Shown: positions 38,246-50,512, counted from the stretch's first letter. The stretch: 64,000 nucleotides of DNA from Clusia tigrina (GCA_920105625.2 OV050032.1:136195607-136259606); one strand, 5' to 3'. Notes: generated by a model not told the origin, from the letters alone. Numbers and translations are program-made.

Positions 38246-38559
38246 TTGCCTGCTGTGAAAACATTAAATAATCGATGCAGTGGCTGAGGATATTATCTAA
38301 TTTGTAAATGTAGTCTATAAGCATAGAAAATTATCTGGTAGTTTCTTGACAAAAAAAGATTCAGTAAATAAATAAATGAAAAAAAAAAATTATTTTTAAA
38401 TTCCCAGGTTTTTGTACCATGCCACATAAGTATTTGTGTTCAATGATGTTCCACATCGGATCAAACTGCTGAGAAATCATTTTATTGACAGTGCATTCAT
38501 CATTAATAGCAAAGAAGTTAAAAAGATATAATTTTGTATATTTTGTCTCTCCAAACCAA
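38246..38559. other. Unclassified segment present only in copy B
   Basis: AT-rich. Near 38,520-38,400 the minus strand is open and reads MISQQFDPMWNIIEHKYL, which I cannot place. This segment and the P-like fragment that follows are missing from copy A. Confidence 0.35.
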
Positions 38560-39205
38560 TGACTTGAAAATCACACATAAGATATCAACACATAATTTAA
38601 GTGTGGTTGGAGCTTAGAGACAGAAGGTTAAACTGACCAGCAAACTTTTTTCACATACAATTGCACAATCTATTACGTGAGATGCCAGTGTAGGATTTTT
38701 GAGAAATCAAAATTGGAACGAACATAATTTATTGTGCAAATAATAGCAAAATCATTTCTGTGATTTTGGTTTACTAGACAAATGACTGTTTTGACGTAAT
38801 GAATTCAAGGGTGCCGAGACAAGATTCAAGAGAGCGATGCCATGCATACGGTTTGGCACTAGAAACATAAATTTAAATTTTTTTGAGGTTAAAACTCAAC
38901 AGCACTGCACTCTCACATGGGCGAAACATCTAAATGAAGGTTGGCTAAGTAAACCATCAAATTCATTAATGGAAACGTTGAAATTATGCGATGAATTTTT
39001 TTTTTTAAATTAATTGCAGAAAAATTATTGCTTACTAGCGGAGATTTGCAAAAACATTTGACGGAAGCAAAGGATATGAAAGCAAATGAAAAGGTGAAAA
39101 ATTTATCATTAGATGTAGAATGTACTTTAGAATACGATTACTTAATACAGAAATTCCTCAAAAACACCAATGCACGAAGAGAATATTCAATAAATGAATA
39201 ACGTA
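38560..39205 (+). pseudogene. P-element-like transposase fragment
   Basis: Plus-strand pieces in shifting frames resemble the middle-to-C-terminal part of P/THAP9-type transposases. They read KVKLTSKLFSHTIAQSI (about 38,625-38,675), NDCFDVMNSRVP followed by DSRERCHAYGLALE (about 38,780-38,870), and a GWLSKPSNSLMETLKLCDEF segment (about 38,940-38,995). A polypyrimidine tract and AG (about 39,015) precede a last open stretch EKLLLTSGDLQKHL that ends at about 39,200. No THAP domain or terminal repeats are visible. Present only in duplication copy B. The family call rests on pattern memory and would need a profile search. Confidence 0.5.
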
Positions 39206-39207
39206 GT

Positions 39208-40013
39208 TTAAAAAAAGGTTATGGTTACCTGATTTATCAGCCCGTCTAATTCCACAGGGCCTGTGGTGTCAGACGTGGGATTCCTTGGGAATGAGGCCCT
39301 GAGGCTCTTCCTATACTTTTCCCAGTCCGTTCTCCGTTTATTTATATACATCTTAACTGGAGATACTGGGAACTTCAATTCGAATTCTATATAACGATGG
39401 TCAGAGTAGGAATTTTCATTCGAAACTATGCATTCTCTTACATTGTTCGCGGACTGATCGAAGGTCAGGGTAATAACCAAAACTTTCTTCCTGTTTTTTG
39501 TTATAAAAGTCGGCTCTGAGCCTAAATTTAGGACACTAAGCTTATTTTCAATAATAAAGTCTAAAATTGACTCACCTCTTGCATTTGTGTCGGTACTTCC
39601 CCACAATGTATTGTGGGCGATTATATCGCTGGAGACAACCAAATTCCTGTTTGCTGCGGCTGACTCCATCACCAATGACTGAACCTTCTTCGGTGGGGCC
39701 TCCTAGTCATGGGCCATGTAGGCAGAGGCTACCCAGAAGCTGCTATTTTGCTGCTAAATGCTTGTCGCCACCTTATGGCCATTGCGTAGCTGATAGAGCA
39801 AGAAGAAGTTAATATTATCCTTTGCTAGTACACAAGCACGAGAATTACCTGGCTATCAGCTTGAAACCTCTCATCTTTAGATCGCAGATTTTATTGCCGC
39901 ATATCCACGGGTCTCGGATGAGGGCCATGTCCAAACCACCGGAACCCAGGTGGGCCATCCAATTCGCGGAGGCGGCTTTTAAAATGTTGGAAGTTGATTT
40001 GGATCAGCTTCAT
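39208..40013 (-). pseudogene. LINE family X ORF2 endonuclease, copy B
   Basis: ORF2 starts MKLIQINFQHFK at 40,013 on the minus strand. After a frame change near 39,950 the endonuclease continues to 39,208 with SDIIAHNTLWGSTDTNARG (about 39,630-39,580), ITLTFDQSANNVRE and NSYSDHRYIEFEL (about 39,410-39,380), so the Ser-Asp-His end is kept. RT is missing; the element is cut at about 39,208 next to the P-like fragment. Copy A is cut earlier, at 5,583. Confidence 0.8.
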
Positions 40014-41040
40014 AGGAGTCTGTGCTTCTTACCTCCACCATCGTCACGTCCGCGTCCTCCTCTCCATCGGTATAGTCAAGGAGGTCGTCTTCCTCAAAGA
40101 GTTGCGCGACCCCGGTTAGCTGCTCAGAGTCCGTCGACCTCTGGCTGTTGGGCAACCCTTCTTCACCACCACCAGACACGCTAGCCTTGTCACCCTCTAT
40201 CTCCTCCGGCTCTAAAGCTTATTGGTGGCTGCGGTATATCCGAACGGCTGCGTCATCGAACCAGAATCTGACCATCCCCTTTTCCTCCCTCAGTGGGGCA
40301 AGACACTCGGATTTGAGGATCAACACCTGTCTTCTACACTCTGCTGACTCATCCACTTTCCCTACCTTCCAGATATGAGTTGGAAGGTCCCAATTGCAAG
40401 ATCTAAATATATCTTCTATTTTTGCTAGTTCAGCTGTCTTAGCCGGGATCCGAACTCGTACTCTGGGTCTGCTAGTCACTTCTTCCCTGCTGACGGCGTC
40501 TAGGTTGGTTCCCGGTAAAATCTCGCCAACCTTGCTTACCACACTCCAATATAGCATATCTGTTATCTCATGCACATAACCTTGGCTCTGCACTGAAACC
40601 AGCCAATATCGTGACAGAAAAGAGGGTGTTCAGGGTTTTCCTCCAAGACATGGAGGTAGACTTCGGCAATCGCTTGCTCCACGCACCTCCACTTCTCTTT
40701 GGGTATGACCCCTTCCTCCTCCTTCCGGTCTATTATGACTAGCATCTGGCCCCCACCTTGACAACTTCACTGTAGGAGGGGTATTTCCGGCCGCCGACTT
40801 TTTGTGTTTTAATGATCTCACCCGTCTCTTCAGCCGAACGTTGTTTCTTTGGGGCTTTACACGCCGGTTTACCCAAGCCGGATAGCATACCCCTTGCCCA
40901 CTCTGCCAATTGATCGCCGGAGCAGCCCCCCGCCCCCTGACCGCTGTCAGCGTTTAGGTTTCCCCGGGTTTCTCCCAACAGCAGTCCTCTGTAGAAGACG
41001 AGAAGCCGGTTTTCCCAAGCCTCCCCGTCCCAGCACGAGT
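39979..41040 (-). pseudogene. LINE family X ORF1, copy B
   Basis: As in copy A but without the 76-bp tandem duplication and without 195 bp (65 codons) near 40,905, a stretch that in copy A includes the in-frame TAG. The CCAATT word at both edges of the missing segment in copy A suggests a microhomology deletion. Remaining motifs: KYPSYSEVVK (about 40,780), EKWRCVEQAIAEVYLHV (about 40,690), CNWDLPTHIWKVGKV (about 40,390) and VRFWFDDAAVRIYRS (about 40,265). A frame change near 40,755 and others interrupt it. Confidence 0.78.
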
Positions 41041-41550
41041 GCTGCTACCAGCCCCTCTGCCTTCCGCTGCTCTGTCTCCCACCCTTGTATTAGCGGGAGA
41101 CAGGATCCTCTTTGTCGGTTTTTTGGGAGTACCGCCCTCCTGTAGTTTTAGATTTTTTCAATTTTGCTTGAACATATGTGATCCCACGAGTATCGGACAA
41201 GAGAGGTCCGCTCACGCATAGGTCCATGTGCGCGGGTAAGGCTAGATAAGACCGGAGGACGCCAAGTATCCGGAGCACTCCGTTACGGACTGGGCTAGTT
41301 TTTAACCTGGGTCCCCAACCAGGTTGAGCATCGACACGGGTCGTATAACATATTGCTCCAACCCACAGGTTTTTTATAGAGGTTAGCTCTTCCACAACCT
41401 TTATCGGGGATGGTGTTTAGTGACTCCTCAATCCAGATCCGTAGAGTTCTGTTATGAATAGCAGGGTTACGTCGGGCACGATGTGACTCTTCGCCACGCA
41501 CTATTGGTCTAGATGGGATAGAGGCTAATGTTCCTAGAACTATAATCGCA
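41041..41550 (-). other. LINE family X 5' UTR, copy B
   Basis: Counterpart of 7,330-7,860, with few differences visible. Noncoding. Confidence 0.6.
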
Positions 41551-41588
41551 TATTCCCATCCTGCGAAACTTACGCTTCAACTCTTAAA

Positions 41589-42480
41589 ACCCCGCATTGG
41601 TAATTGTGCGTAATATTTTAGAATGAAATCGTTTAATCAACTCGATGCTTGAAATTCTGGCGGAGTCGCACAGTTAAATATCGTATGTCTATATTGGTTT
41701 AATAACCACTTTGTATAGAAGGATTTTATTTTTCATTCTCAATTTTGACATGCTTTTTAGGAGCCAATAGAGATATTTCTCTTGAGTTCTAGTTGAAATA
41801 TTTTGATTTCTATGCGCTTTCGCCAGGTGAGATGTCTCTCCAAATGAATGCTTAGATATTTCACATCGCTTGCTTCCGGGATCACTACACCATCTAGACA
41901 TAAGGCCCTAATTATTATTTTAGTAGCCATTCTTCCACACGTCTGATGTGATACTTTAGTTTTTGTGAGGCAATGTTGGAATCTTTATGTGAATATAAAA
42001 ATGTGGTATACTCTGCAAACTTAGTTGTAGTAAGCGGGTCTTCTGGTGGTAAATTACTACTATATAAAAGGTATAAAGCTGGACCAAGTATACTCCTGTG
42101 TTGCACTGCAGGTAATTAAATGTTTGATTTAAAGTTTCCTACCAAAAAGTTAGGACTTCAAATTATTACTATGCTCGGGAAGATGGCATAGTAATAATTT
42201 GATCGATTTCGTACATGAGACAATCATGGCATACCCTATCCAACGCTTGTGCAGCATCGAAAAAATCGAGGAGCAATATTTTTATTTCTCAAAAACGTCT
42301 CTAATTACTGCTGATATTCTGAGGATGTGCTCTATTGTACCGTGCTTCCAAAAGTTTTGGAAGTATTTAAGTCTAAGCATTTGGTACATTTGAGAATTGC
42401 AATGTTTGTTATTTCTTTCAGCAATTTCTTGTGATAATTAACCTGGACTTTTTAATTGATACTTTTCCTCCACAGTTTTA
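41589..42480 (-). pseudogene. Jockey-clade RT fragment, copy B
   Basis: Counterpart of 7,900-8,790 with the same altered catalytic site (FAEYTT) and the same 15-bp hairpin (42,159-42,201). Inactive. Confidence 0.8.
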
Positions 42481-42868
42481 GTAGATTAGTGCTAATTACA
42501 TACCATTTCAGACATTCTTTAGAATACTTGATTAGAAAATCTTTGTAAATTTTGGAGACAGTGATTTAAACCCCCATGGAAGGATTTATCTGATTGCAAA
42601 ATGACTCAAAATTAATTTCAGAATACATTCGGTGAACATATCCTGACGAATCTTGAGTTTCAATATGGGTTGTACCACCGTCGGTTACAGTCTCCGTAAA
42701 TGAGTTTACGTAAGGAACCTAAGTCTCACATGTCTTTTCTTTTGCCTGTCTGTGTCCACTTGGGAACTTTTGTTTTAATTGGCTGTCATAGTATCTGAAT
42801 TATCGCCACTGGCCACCAGAGGTAACGGGGCTTTTTACCTTTAAACTGCGGATGAATACGTACATATT
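42481..42868. other. Unclassified stretch, copy B
   Basis: Counterpart of 8,791-9,178. More substitutions than the neighbouring parts of the duplication, but no recognisable gene. Confidence 0.35.
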
Positions 42869-43060
42869 GTTCGCGCATGTAGCAAAAGCTTCGCGACACT
42901 GCACGAAGGCAACACACGAACGATCAGTAGCATCGACACGACAGCGGCCAAGGAGAGGCAATTGAGATACAGCGCTTGCCGGGAACAGATCACTTAATTA
43001 ATATAAAAATAATAAAATAAAAATAAATCTAAATCATAAAAAATATATGATTTGAAAATT
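42869..43060 (+). repeat. BEL-type 5' LTR, copy B
   Basis: Counterpart of 9,179-9,369, beginning TGTTCGCGCATG, followed by the tRNA-Tyr-type primer-binding site TGGTCCTTCGAG near 43,062. Confidence 0.83.
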
Positions 43061-43748
43061 TGGTCCTTCGAGACGAATCGTAATATAGCCCATTTACTAA
43101 ATGAGCTAATTGGAATAATCCGAAATTATTTCTGCATGAATGTGAATTAAATATTAAATTTACCGGCATCATTTATTTAATATCAAATTAAGGAATCAGA
43201 CTCAACTTTAATTGCGAAAAATTGTGATAATTGCGAAAAATAGTGGTAATAACAAGAGCGAGTGCGAAAATTGTGTGAAAAATGAGCAAAGTATTGGCTA
43301 CACTTAAATGGAAGTTTCCTTTCTTTTGTTTGTTTTTATTGTTTTGTGTTATTTGGGTGTGCGTATATGGATTGGAACATAAAATATGTTAAGCGATTCC
43401 GAGAATTCCGCTACATTAGCTCAAAACTATCAAAGCAAAGTTGTCAAATTCGGATTAAGTTGTGAGCAGCTTAAAAGATTTCGACAAATTTGGATAAAGT
43501 CGTGAGCAGCGTAGAGTTTGTCAAATTCGCATGAAATAGGGAGCAGCTACACGTATTGGCAGAAGGTGATATGCTGTCGCACTTCCAAATTATATTTCAT
43601 AAATTGCGTTGAAGCTGTCATTCGAAATATAATAGCAGAATAAATATAAAATCGTTGAAATATATGGTAGCAGCACTGGGGTATTTGTCAGACGATTTGA
43701 ATTCATGTTCATATATATCGAGCCAAGTGTATTCATATTGCATATATA
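43061..43748 (+). other. BEL primer-binding site and leader, copy B
   Basis: Counterpart of 9,370-10,059, including the three GAGCAGC-ended repeats. It is interrupted at 43,749 by the errantivirus LTR exactly as in copy A. Confidence 0.6.
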
Positions 43749-44612
43749 AGTTAGTATGGTGCATTGTGACTTTCCGCCGGCACGTCATATGCGCGTACAA
43801 GTTGTCGATCCGTCAGCGTCAGCTTCGGTTAGACTTCCGCCCCAAAGCACCCAAACGACGGTGCTGCAGTTCGGTTAACAGCATTTCGCTGATTCTGCAT
43901 CGATCAAGTGCATTCGGTCAAATCGAGTGCGACCGGTCGATGCACCGGAAAGTGGTGGGAATCCAAACTGTGGGAGCGTTGAGGTTTGCTGTCGCGGCAC
44001 TTTAGGTCAAGTAGGCCTCCGAACCGACGATTCGTGACGAACTCAAAACTAGGAATTAGTTCAGTTCGATTACGGTAAAGAATACGGTTGTGCGATTGAA
44101 ACCCTTAAGTAAAATATTTTATTGTTAAAAGTTTAAACTAAAAAACCAAATTGTGAACTTTAAGAATAACTTAAATTAAAAATTTCATATAAATTGTCTA
44201 GTGCTTTAATTGAAACAAAAAGCCCAAATGGTGAACTTTAAGAAAAACTAAAATTAAAAATTTCATAGAAATTGTCTAGTGCTTTAATTGAAACAAAAAT
44301 ACCAAATTGTGAATTTTAAGAAAAGCTAAAACTAAATATATCGTAAAATTGTTCAGTACTTTTTTAAAACTAAAAAACCAACTTGTGAACTCTAATTAAT
44401 TATTAGAAAAACTAAACCTAAAACTAAATTGTGAACTTTAATAGCCTGTTTGATTAGCGATCGCCGCTGTCGCAGTAACACTTTCCTTCGCCGCAGTCGC
44501 AGTACTACCTTCCTTCGCCGTCGGACCGCACGCTTTAGCGTTCGCAGGACTGACGCGTCTGGCCTAGCTAGCAGCAGGATAGGTAATACGCCCGAGCAGG
44601 GACCGGGAAAAA
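43749..44612 (+). repeat. Errantivirus 5' LTR and leader, copy B
   Basis: Starts AGTTAGTATGGTGC and contains the 78-bp repeats (about 44,147-44,450). The leader ends at GGGACCGGGAAAAA, where copy B jumps directly into env because about 1.24 kb found in copy A is absent. Confidence 0.7.
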
Positions 44613-45406
44613 ATCGTCACTGTACCAGAGTGAAACAGAGCTGTACTTCCTGGTCAAATATCCAATTGTGGATCGAGTCTGCGAGCGTACGATAGCCTTT
44701 CCTGTCGTTAAGGAAAATAAATTTGTCCTGTCCTTGGGCTCGTCTGTTTTAGCCAACTGTGACAGAACTTTCCTGCCCACTTTAACCTGCAAACCATCCG
44801 ACAAGAAGATGTGGTTTTGAGAACGCAACCCTTCCGACACCTGCGGTAGTCACTTAGCGAACAACTTTCCTTCATTTTGCAACTCGATTCCAGCCCACGA
44901 CACGCCCCCTTTTCAGACTATCGACGACTGAGTCATACTTTTAAGAAGCCAACCCACCATAATCGAGGTATCGAAGAGGGCCCCGTAAAGGTGAATGGCA
45001 CTGTGCTGATAACGTTCGATTCGGAAGTTCTTACTAACAGCACCTCCTACGTAAATCCCAAAAGGACACCTTCACTGAGTGCGGGTATTCCTTCTTTCCA
45101 TATAGTGAACCTTACTTATTTCAAGTCGGTGTTATCACTCCCTTATTTGGGCGAGCTTAATGAAGTTAATCTCGACCAAATAAACACGGTACGCAACGAG
45201 GTCGTGGCTATGTCACTGCAGTACCTGTTCATAGCAGGGGCTATAGCCGTGGCCTTGCTGGAATTAGTCATAGTCCTTTGGGCCTGCAAAACTAGAAAAA
45301 GAAACAAGGAGGCTCAGAATAACCTAAGGGTTCATCAGGAATTGGCGCTCAAACAGACCTACCGGCTCACCTGCACCGTCAGCCGAGGACGCATAAGAGG
45401 GGGAGG
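44613..45406 (+). pseudogene. env: Errantivirus envelope pseudogene, copy B
   Basis: Only the C-terminal half of the fusion-protein-like env remains. It starts within the ectodomain and retains the transmembrane segment (about 45,228-45,288). It shares the frame break near 44,985 with copy A. It also has two nonsense changes absent from A: TGC to TGA near 44,819 and GGA to TGA near 44,930. Confidence 0.83.
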
Positions 45407-45515
45407 AGTTAGTAGGGTGCATTGTGTCTTTCCCCCGGCACGTCATGTGCGAGTACAAGTTGTCGATCCGTCAGCGTCACCTCTACACCTCATGTGCCCG
45501 TACAAGTTGCTGTGC
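45407..45515 (+). repeat. Errantivirus 3' LTR start, truncated, copy B
   Basis: AGTTAGTAGGGTGC after the polypurine tract. Same abrupt junction with minus-strand integrase sequence as in copy A. Confidence 0.78.
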
Positions 45516-46528
45516 AAGGGGGGGAAACGGATGGATTTTCGCTCCGAATTGATCCAGCAGTAGAAATTTGATGGCCAGGGAGTTCAGAGAATTTTCGTTG
45601 TCGCACGCGACCGTGTGGGTACCTTCAAAGAGATTCAAGGTTTCTAGCAAGGGCCCTTTGAGATCGCCTATGGCTCGGAATTTAATCTATTTAACGGAGG
45701 CAAACTTCGAGAACTTGTCCATGCATGTTAGGAAATGACTCCCTACTGTCGAGTAGATATCGATATGGAGTCTTTCCCGTGGATATGGAGTCTTTCCCTT
45801 TATACCTTCCTTCGACACTACAAAACCGAAGAATTCCACCTCGGTTATGAAGAATTTCGAATTCTCCCGAGATGCCCTCATATTCGCTTCGTATAACTTA
45901 CCTAAGACGAGGCGAACATCTCTGAGGCGACTATTCCTGTTGGCAGAAAATATCAAAACGTCATCCATGTAGACGTAACAACATTTGCCGATTTCGTCGC
46001 GCAGAACATCGTCAATCGCTCGCTGGAAGATGCTGGGCGCATTCTTCAATCCTGTGGACAGGCGGCAGTATTCATACTTGCCGTTGTTGACGGAGAATGC
46101 TGTTTTCCCCCTGTCTTCTTCTGCGAGCGCAATTTGGTAAAATCCGTTTTTCAGGTCTACAGTGGAAAAGTATTCTGATTTGCTCAAGTGGTACAAAATC
46201 ACAGATGGGTCAGGTATGGGATATTTGTCGCTTTTGGTGACGTCATTGAGTCTCTTGAGTTCAAGGACGACCCGTTGTTTTCGGACGCCTTGCTCGTCTA
46301 CGTCCTTTTTAGGGACCACACACAGTGGATTATTGTACGGCGAGTAAGACTTCCGAATAATTCCCTCCCTGAGCATGGTCTCGATTTCGTTATTCACGAA
46401 GTCGGTAGCGGCGATGGGATATGGTTAAGACTTGGCGTACACTGGCTACCTACTTTCAGTTTCGATGGTTGCTACAACTCTTGTGTTTAAAGGGATGTCT
46501 TCCTTCGGGTCGGCGAACATCCTGTCCA
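45516..46528 (-). pseudogene. pol: Gypsy-type pol, copy B (RT joined to integrase core)
   Basis: Minus-strand RT from 46,397 with LKNAPSIFQRAIDD, and YMDDVLIF intact (about 45,970). It then jumps at about 45,800 straight into integrase core LHIDIYS (about 45,755). RNase H and the zinc-binding domain are deleted, yet the frame stays open for 236 codons to 45,687. A 20-bp tandem duplication of a GATATGGAGTCTTTCCC word marks the deletion joint (about 45,762-45,802). Confidence 0.87.
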
Positions 46529-47960
46529 ACTCTAGTTCTTGGCAGACCCGATGTCAATCCGGAACTTAAAGGGGCGGTCGTACAGTAAACTAAAAAATTA
46601 ACCTCGTCGACTTCCCCTAATCTAGAGTCATAAATTCTGGCTTGTGTTGGATGAGACCCGTTTCGCCTATTGCGATTACGCAGGAGCCCTTGCCTTGCCG
46701 TCACCTCAGCCTCTGGATCCTGTTCTTCTGGAACCAACACGTGGTTCACACTCTGGTATTTATTCGTCTGCGTCGCATCATGGCTATTCAGTGGCCTCTT
46801 GAATATCCTGAACGCGTTATTTGATGCTGAATGCCATTTTTTCTGGGGCTGACCGGATGTATGGAAGGGTTCGAATGACCTCCTAGCGTTATTCGGCTGA
46901 CCGTTGAAGGCGGGTCTACCGAAAGGTGGTCTCTGCTGCGTACCCTGGGATGTTGGGTAGGCAGCTCGAGAAGTGGAAGGTCCTTCTATCCCAAATGGCG
47001 CCCCATATCCAGGTAACGCTTGCCTCTGGGTCGCCCATTGATGACTTCCTCGGGGTGACCGTGGTTCCCGGATTGGTTGCGTATCATAGTAGGGTGAACG
47101 AAACGACTCCTTCTGCTGCCTTGGGTGTGACCACTGTGCGACTCTGTCAGTCTGTACCCGAGATTGGTTCTCTTCTAGCTCTAACGCCAGGGCCAGAGCA
47201 GCGGACATATCGGGGGCCCGGCACAAAGCACTGCAGAGCTTGTGGGCTGGTTCAGTCCGGTGACAAACACTCTCCGCGCGAGATTCCTGTATTCTTCGTT
47301 CAGGACCTCCTTCTTAGCGCTGTCATTGGTATTGTTCATCTTATTTTGATTTGTGAGCAACGTAAGGCGTTTCTGAATCTCGTCGTAGTACTGTGAGACC
47401 GTCAAACGCCTCTGCCGCAGCGCCAACAACTCGAGCTGGATCGAGTAGGATGATCGTTTGTCCGCGTAAGTGAAGTCTAACCTAGCCATAATGGCTCTAA
47501 AGTTGCTAGGCGTGGTTAATGAGGTCAAGAGTGTATCGGCTTCCCCCACTATTTTGCTACGAATTAAGTGTACCGCCTGGTAATGTTTGGTGGTACCTTC
47601 CGAGCGGTCAAACGGGTAATACGCGCTTTGAGCAGCCCGTCGCCAGGAGGCATACTGCGCCCGGCTACCCCCGAATTCCCTCAGGGCCTGTATTAGAACA
47701 AACGATTAGTCAGACCCCGAAACGGCGTTGAACACCACGTCTCTGTACGGCTCAATAATGGGGCAGTTTGCTTCAGGGAATGGATCTCCGGGCGGAGTTC
47801 CTCAATGAGGATCAAGGTCTCGTTGAAGCGACGCTCTCCATTTTTGGCCGTGGCAGTAAGGGCGGTGTTCAAGAGTGTCTGATAGAGGGAGACCCCCTGG
47901 GAAGTACCCCCAAACTCTGGTGCTCCCGCATCAGCAAATGGTCCATCCCCACTATGCATT
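46529..47960 (-). pseudogene. gag: Gypsy-type gag
   Basis: Minus strand from a probable start at 47,959. It has an N-terminal stretch with LYQTLLNTALTATAKNGERR, and a frame change near 47,690. The capsid-like region follows: AQYASWRRAAQSAY (about 47,660-47,615), LTTPSNFRAIMARLDFTYAD and QYYDEIQKRLTLLTNQNK (about 47,395-47,345). LARRVFVTGLNQP comes next (about 47,280). Another frame change, then a Gln/Pro/Arg-rich basic region (about 47,150-46,800), and it runs towards protease. It is joined directly to the pol linker at about 46,528, so protease is deleted. By orientation and position it belongs to the pol of duplication copy B. Confidence 0.8.
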
Positions 47961-48600
47961 TTCTAAATTGAATTCTAATAGGTCACGGGTTGTGCGATAA
48001 TTTACAAGAAAAATCTTATAACTATAAATTTCAACAAATTATGTAAAGGTAATAAATAATTTAACAATAGCTTACATAATACATTAATTGATAGAGGCGC
48101 TTTGTATAAGTTAGGTTTTCCCAATTTAGTGATTTCTGTCCCATATGCCGCTAACAAGCGCAGGGCGACAGTGCTTCGAGGCGGCGTTTCGCGGCAGCGT
48201 CTCACGGCTGCGCTTGGCGCCAACAACATTCAACACATGTGCCAATTCCTCCGGCACCGAGAACCATCACCGTCTACCGTGTCTAGCCATAGCGGCTGCT
48301 CCGCGGACGCCGGTGCAGCATATTATGTGCTATTCTTTGGACTGCTGCGCAAGTGCATGGCGCCAATGACATGCAATACGTGTGTTGCTAACTTATACCA
48401 TATAGGGTCAGCAAAAGGGGGATAAGCAGTGTGATCGTTTCGTCACTGCACCATTCAAGTTTGAAAAGGCGCTTTATTTAGTTGTGTTATAGTATAGAAA
48501 ATAACAGTGTAGGAGTATATAGCATGCAAGCATATTCCACCAGTTTATTAATGGCTATTTTTTCATTCCAGAGCAATTTATTCAGCAATTTTAATTACAA
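47961..48600. other. Unassigned boundary between gypsy gag and BEL gag
   Basis: Should hold the gypsy leader/LTR (minus strand) and the BEL leader/LTR (plus strand). Neither the AGTTAG LTR start nor the TGTTCGCGC LTR start is present. A GC-rich stretch (about 48,140-48,320) stands out against AT-rich flanks. Confidence 0.35.
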
Positions 48601-49547
48601 ATGCCTAAATCCAAGACTGCGAAAAGAGCGAACAGTGCTAAAGGCACTGATACCGCTCCGGTAGGCGATAAAGTGAACAGGTCACTAGAGCGAAGAGAGG
48701 CGGTTAGTGCGAATAGTTCAGGTGCTAACTGAACGACTAGAGCGAATTTTATTAGAGCGAAATTGTTTTACAGGTACAAGACGAGCGTGACAAACCAAAC
48801 ATACGATCGAAACCTCAGAGGCAGCAGTCAATATCACAGCAGAAGAAGGAATGCCAGCCAGTGATAATATAGACGCGGCCACATCAAACGATATTGGATC
48901 GTCTTGTGGAATGAACATTGATGTCAATATGGCTGCTGCTCAAATCCAACTTCAATTGAACTGGGCAACAACAGCAATGGAAACGGTTGATAGCGTTAAA
49001 AGTGCGCCTGGAAATATTAACGTCTGCGTGGAAACGATTTGAGGACACATTCGGTATGTTGCAGCGACAAGAGCGACAAGCAACTTTACAAAACCTAGAT
49101 CTATCACTATACAAGCGCATTTTAGATGCATTTGTGCAAGTTCGCGCGATACTGCGACAAAAAATATCTTTAATGGAGCCACGCGCATACGGCGACTTTC
49201 AAGAGTGGATCCAGTTTCGAGAAGTATTTGCTGCAGAGATTGTGCAGAATCATTATTTAACGAACCTGCAGAAACTTCGTCGATTGCCGGGATGTGTAAA
49301 ATATGGCGCGGCCAGGGTATTGGGACTTTGGCCTCATCGGGAAAACAGTTTTGTAGATGCATGGGACACTTTATGCACATCATTTGATAACGAGTATTTG
49401 TGCCACGCAGCACATTGTTCAGAGATTTTCGATTTGCCTGTGTGTCAGAGAGCAGAATATACTCTGATTCGGAATATGCTTGTTACTACGCGAAATAGTA
49501 TGCGTATGCTGGCAGCGCTGAGGAACGGCGTGATTTGGTGGTCTTAG
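48601..49547 (+). pseudogene. gag: BEL-type gag
   Basis: Plus strand from ATG 48,601, with a basic, Ser/Lys-rich N-terminus (MPKSKTAKRANSAKG). It hits a stop at 48,730 and continues in other frames. The best-kept part, about 48,990-49,545, has KRFEDTFGMLQRQERQA, RAYGDFQEWIQFREVFAAEI (about 49,185-49,245) and NLQKLRRLPGCV. This order fits the DUF1759-type gag region of BEL/Pao elements. It runs directly into RNase H-like sequence at about 49,548, so protease and RT are deleted. Confidence 0.7.
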
Positions 49548-49902
49548 ATTGTCTTGAGTCCCTCCTGGACTGTCTCTCTCGCAGCCATTACTACGCACGG
49601 CATTTCAAGGTGGTTTTGCATGGCTTTGCAGAAGCTTCAACTCGAGCGTTTGGATCAGCAATATATATGGTCATAATGAGAAAGAACCCATATCTCGACT
49701 GGTACTGGCCAAATCTAGAGTTGCGCCATTAAAAACTGAGACCGTGCCTCGCCTCGACCTACGTGCTGCCACCTTACTCTGTGAATTGATGCAACGTGTT
49801 CAAGCCGAGTGCGAGGATAAGCATAACATACAAATAAATTCTGTCATCTGCTAGTCCGATTCTATGTTGGTCTTGTGCTGGTTAAAACGCGACATTGGTA
49901 CC
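49548..49902 (+). pseudogene. pol: BEL pol, RNase H part before the roo insertion
   Basis: Plus strand shows LHGFAEASTRAFGSAIY (about 49,617-49,670). In shifted frames it continues with LARSRVAPLKTETVPRLDLR (about 49,705-49,765) and LCELMQRVQAECEDKHN, typical of BEL/Pao RNase H. It breaks at 49,902 where the roo-like LTR begins. The same protein continues at 56,894. Confidence 0.8.
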
Positions 49903-50512
49903 TGTTAATTGCATTAACAGTTGATGTGCAAACCTCATTGGGAGGTATGTAACATTCAAACTTTTAATGCATAACATCTTCTTTTGCATACAATTAGGCT
50001 TGTGTTAAGCAAACCTTGCCTGCTTAACGATGAAATTTGCCTTATTGACAAAAACTCCAATTTACGCTACATCAGCGAAGGCATTGGTTGAAACATGATA
50101 TCAAGTGCAATATGCTAAAAAAACTCAATTCAAGGCCAGCTTGGAAATTTGTCAATAATGTACATTTCATGGTTATGCTTTCAATTCAAGAATACCTAAT
50201 ATGTATAGCCAAATTATATGTAATACATGTATATAGAAAAATGAATAAATACCCACGATTGGAACATTCAAAAGTCAGTCAATCAGTAAGAGTTAACTGC
50301 GAGTCTTTTCATTTTAACTTAGCATTGATTGATTCTCCTTCTCCGACACCAAGGTTTATGGGCCTGTTGTCAAACCCACCATCAACTCGGTACAAGCACC
50401 GCTGTTGAAATAAGTTATTTCTTTAACGACACCAAGGTGCCTGGTGTCAACATTATCATCAACTCGGTACAAGAACCGCTGTTGAAATTCAGCTGTTAAA
50501 TTTAGTTCAACA
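49903..50512 (+). repeat. roo-like 5' LTR
   Basis: 610 bp, TGTTAATTGC to TTCAACA. It holds an internal duplication of about 86-bp spacing: two units starting CGACACCAAGGT, at about 50,344 and 50,430, each ending CCGCTGTTGAAAT. A primer-binding-site-like TGGTGACCCCGACACG begins at 50,516. Confidence 0.9.

Noticed and set aside
48145..48369. GC-rich open frames before BEL gag
   Set aside because: Three mutually overlapping frames without any domain; composition alone explains the lack of stops.
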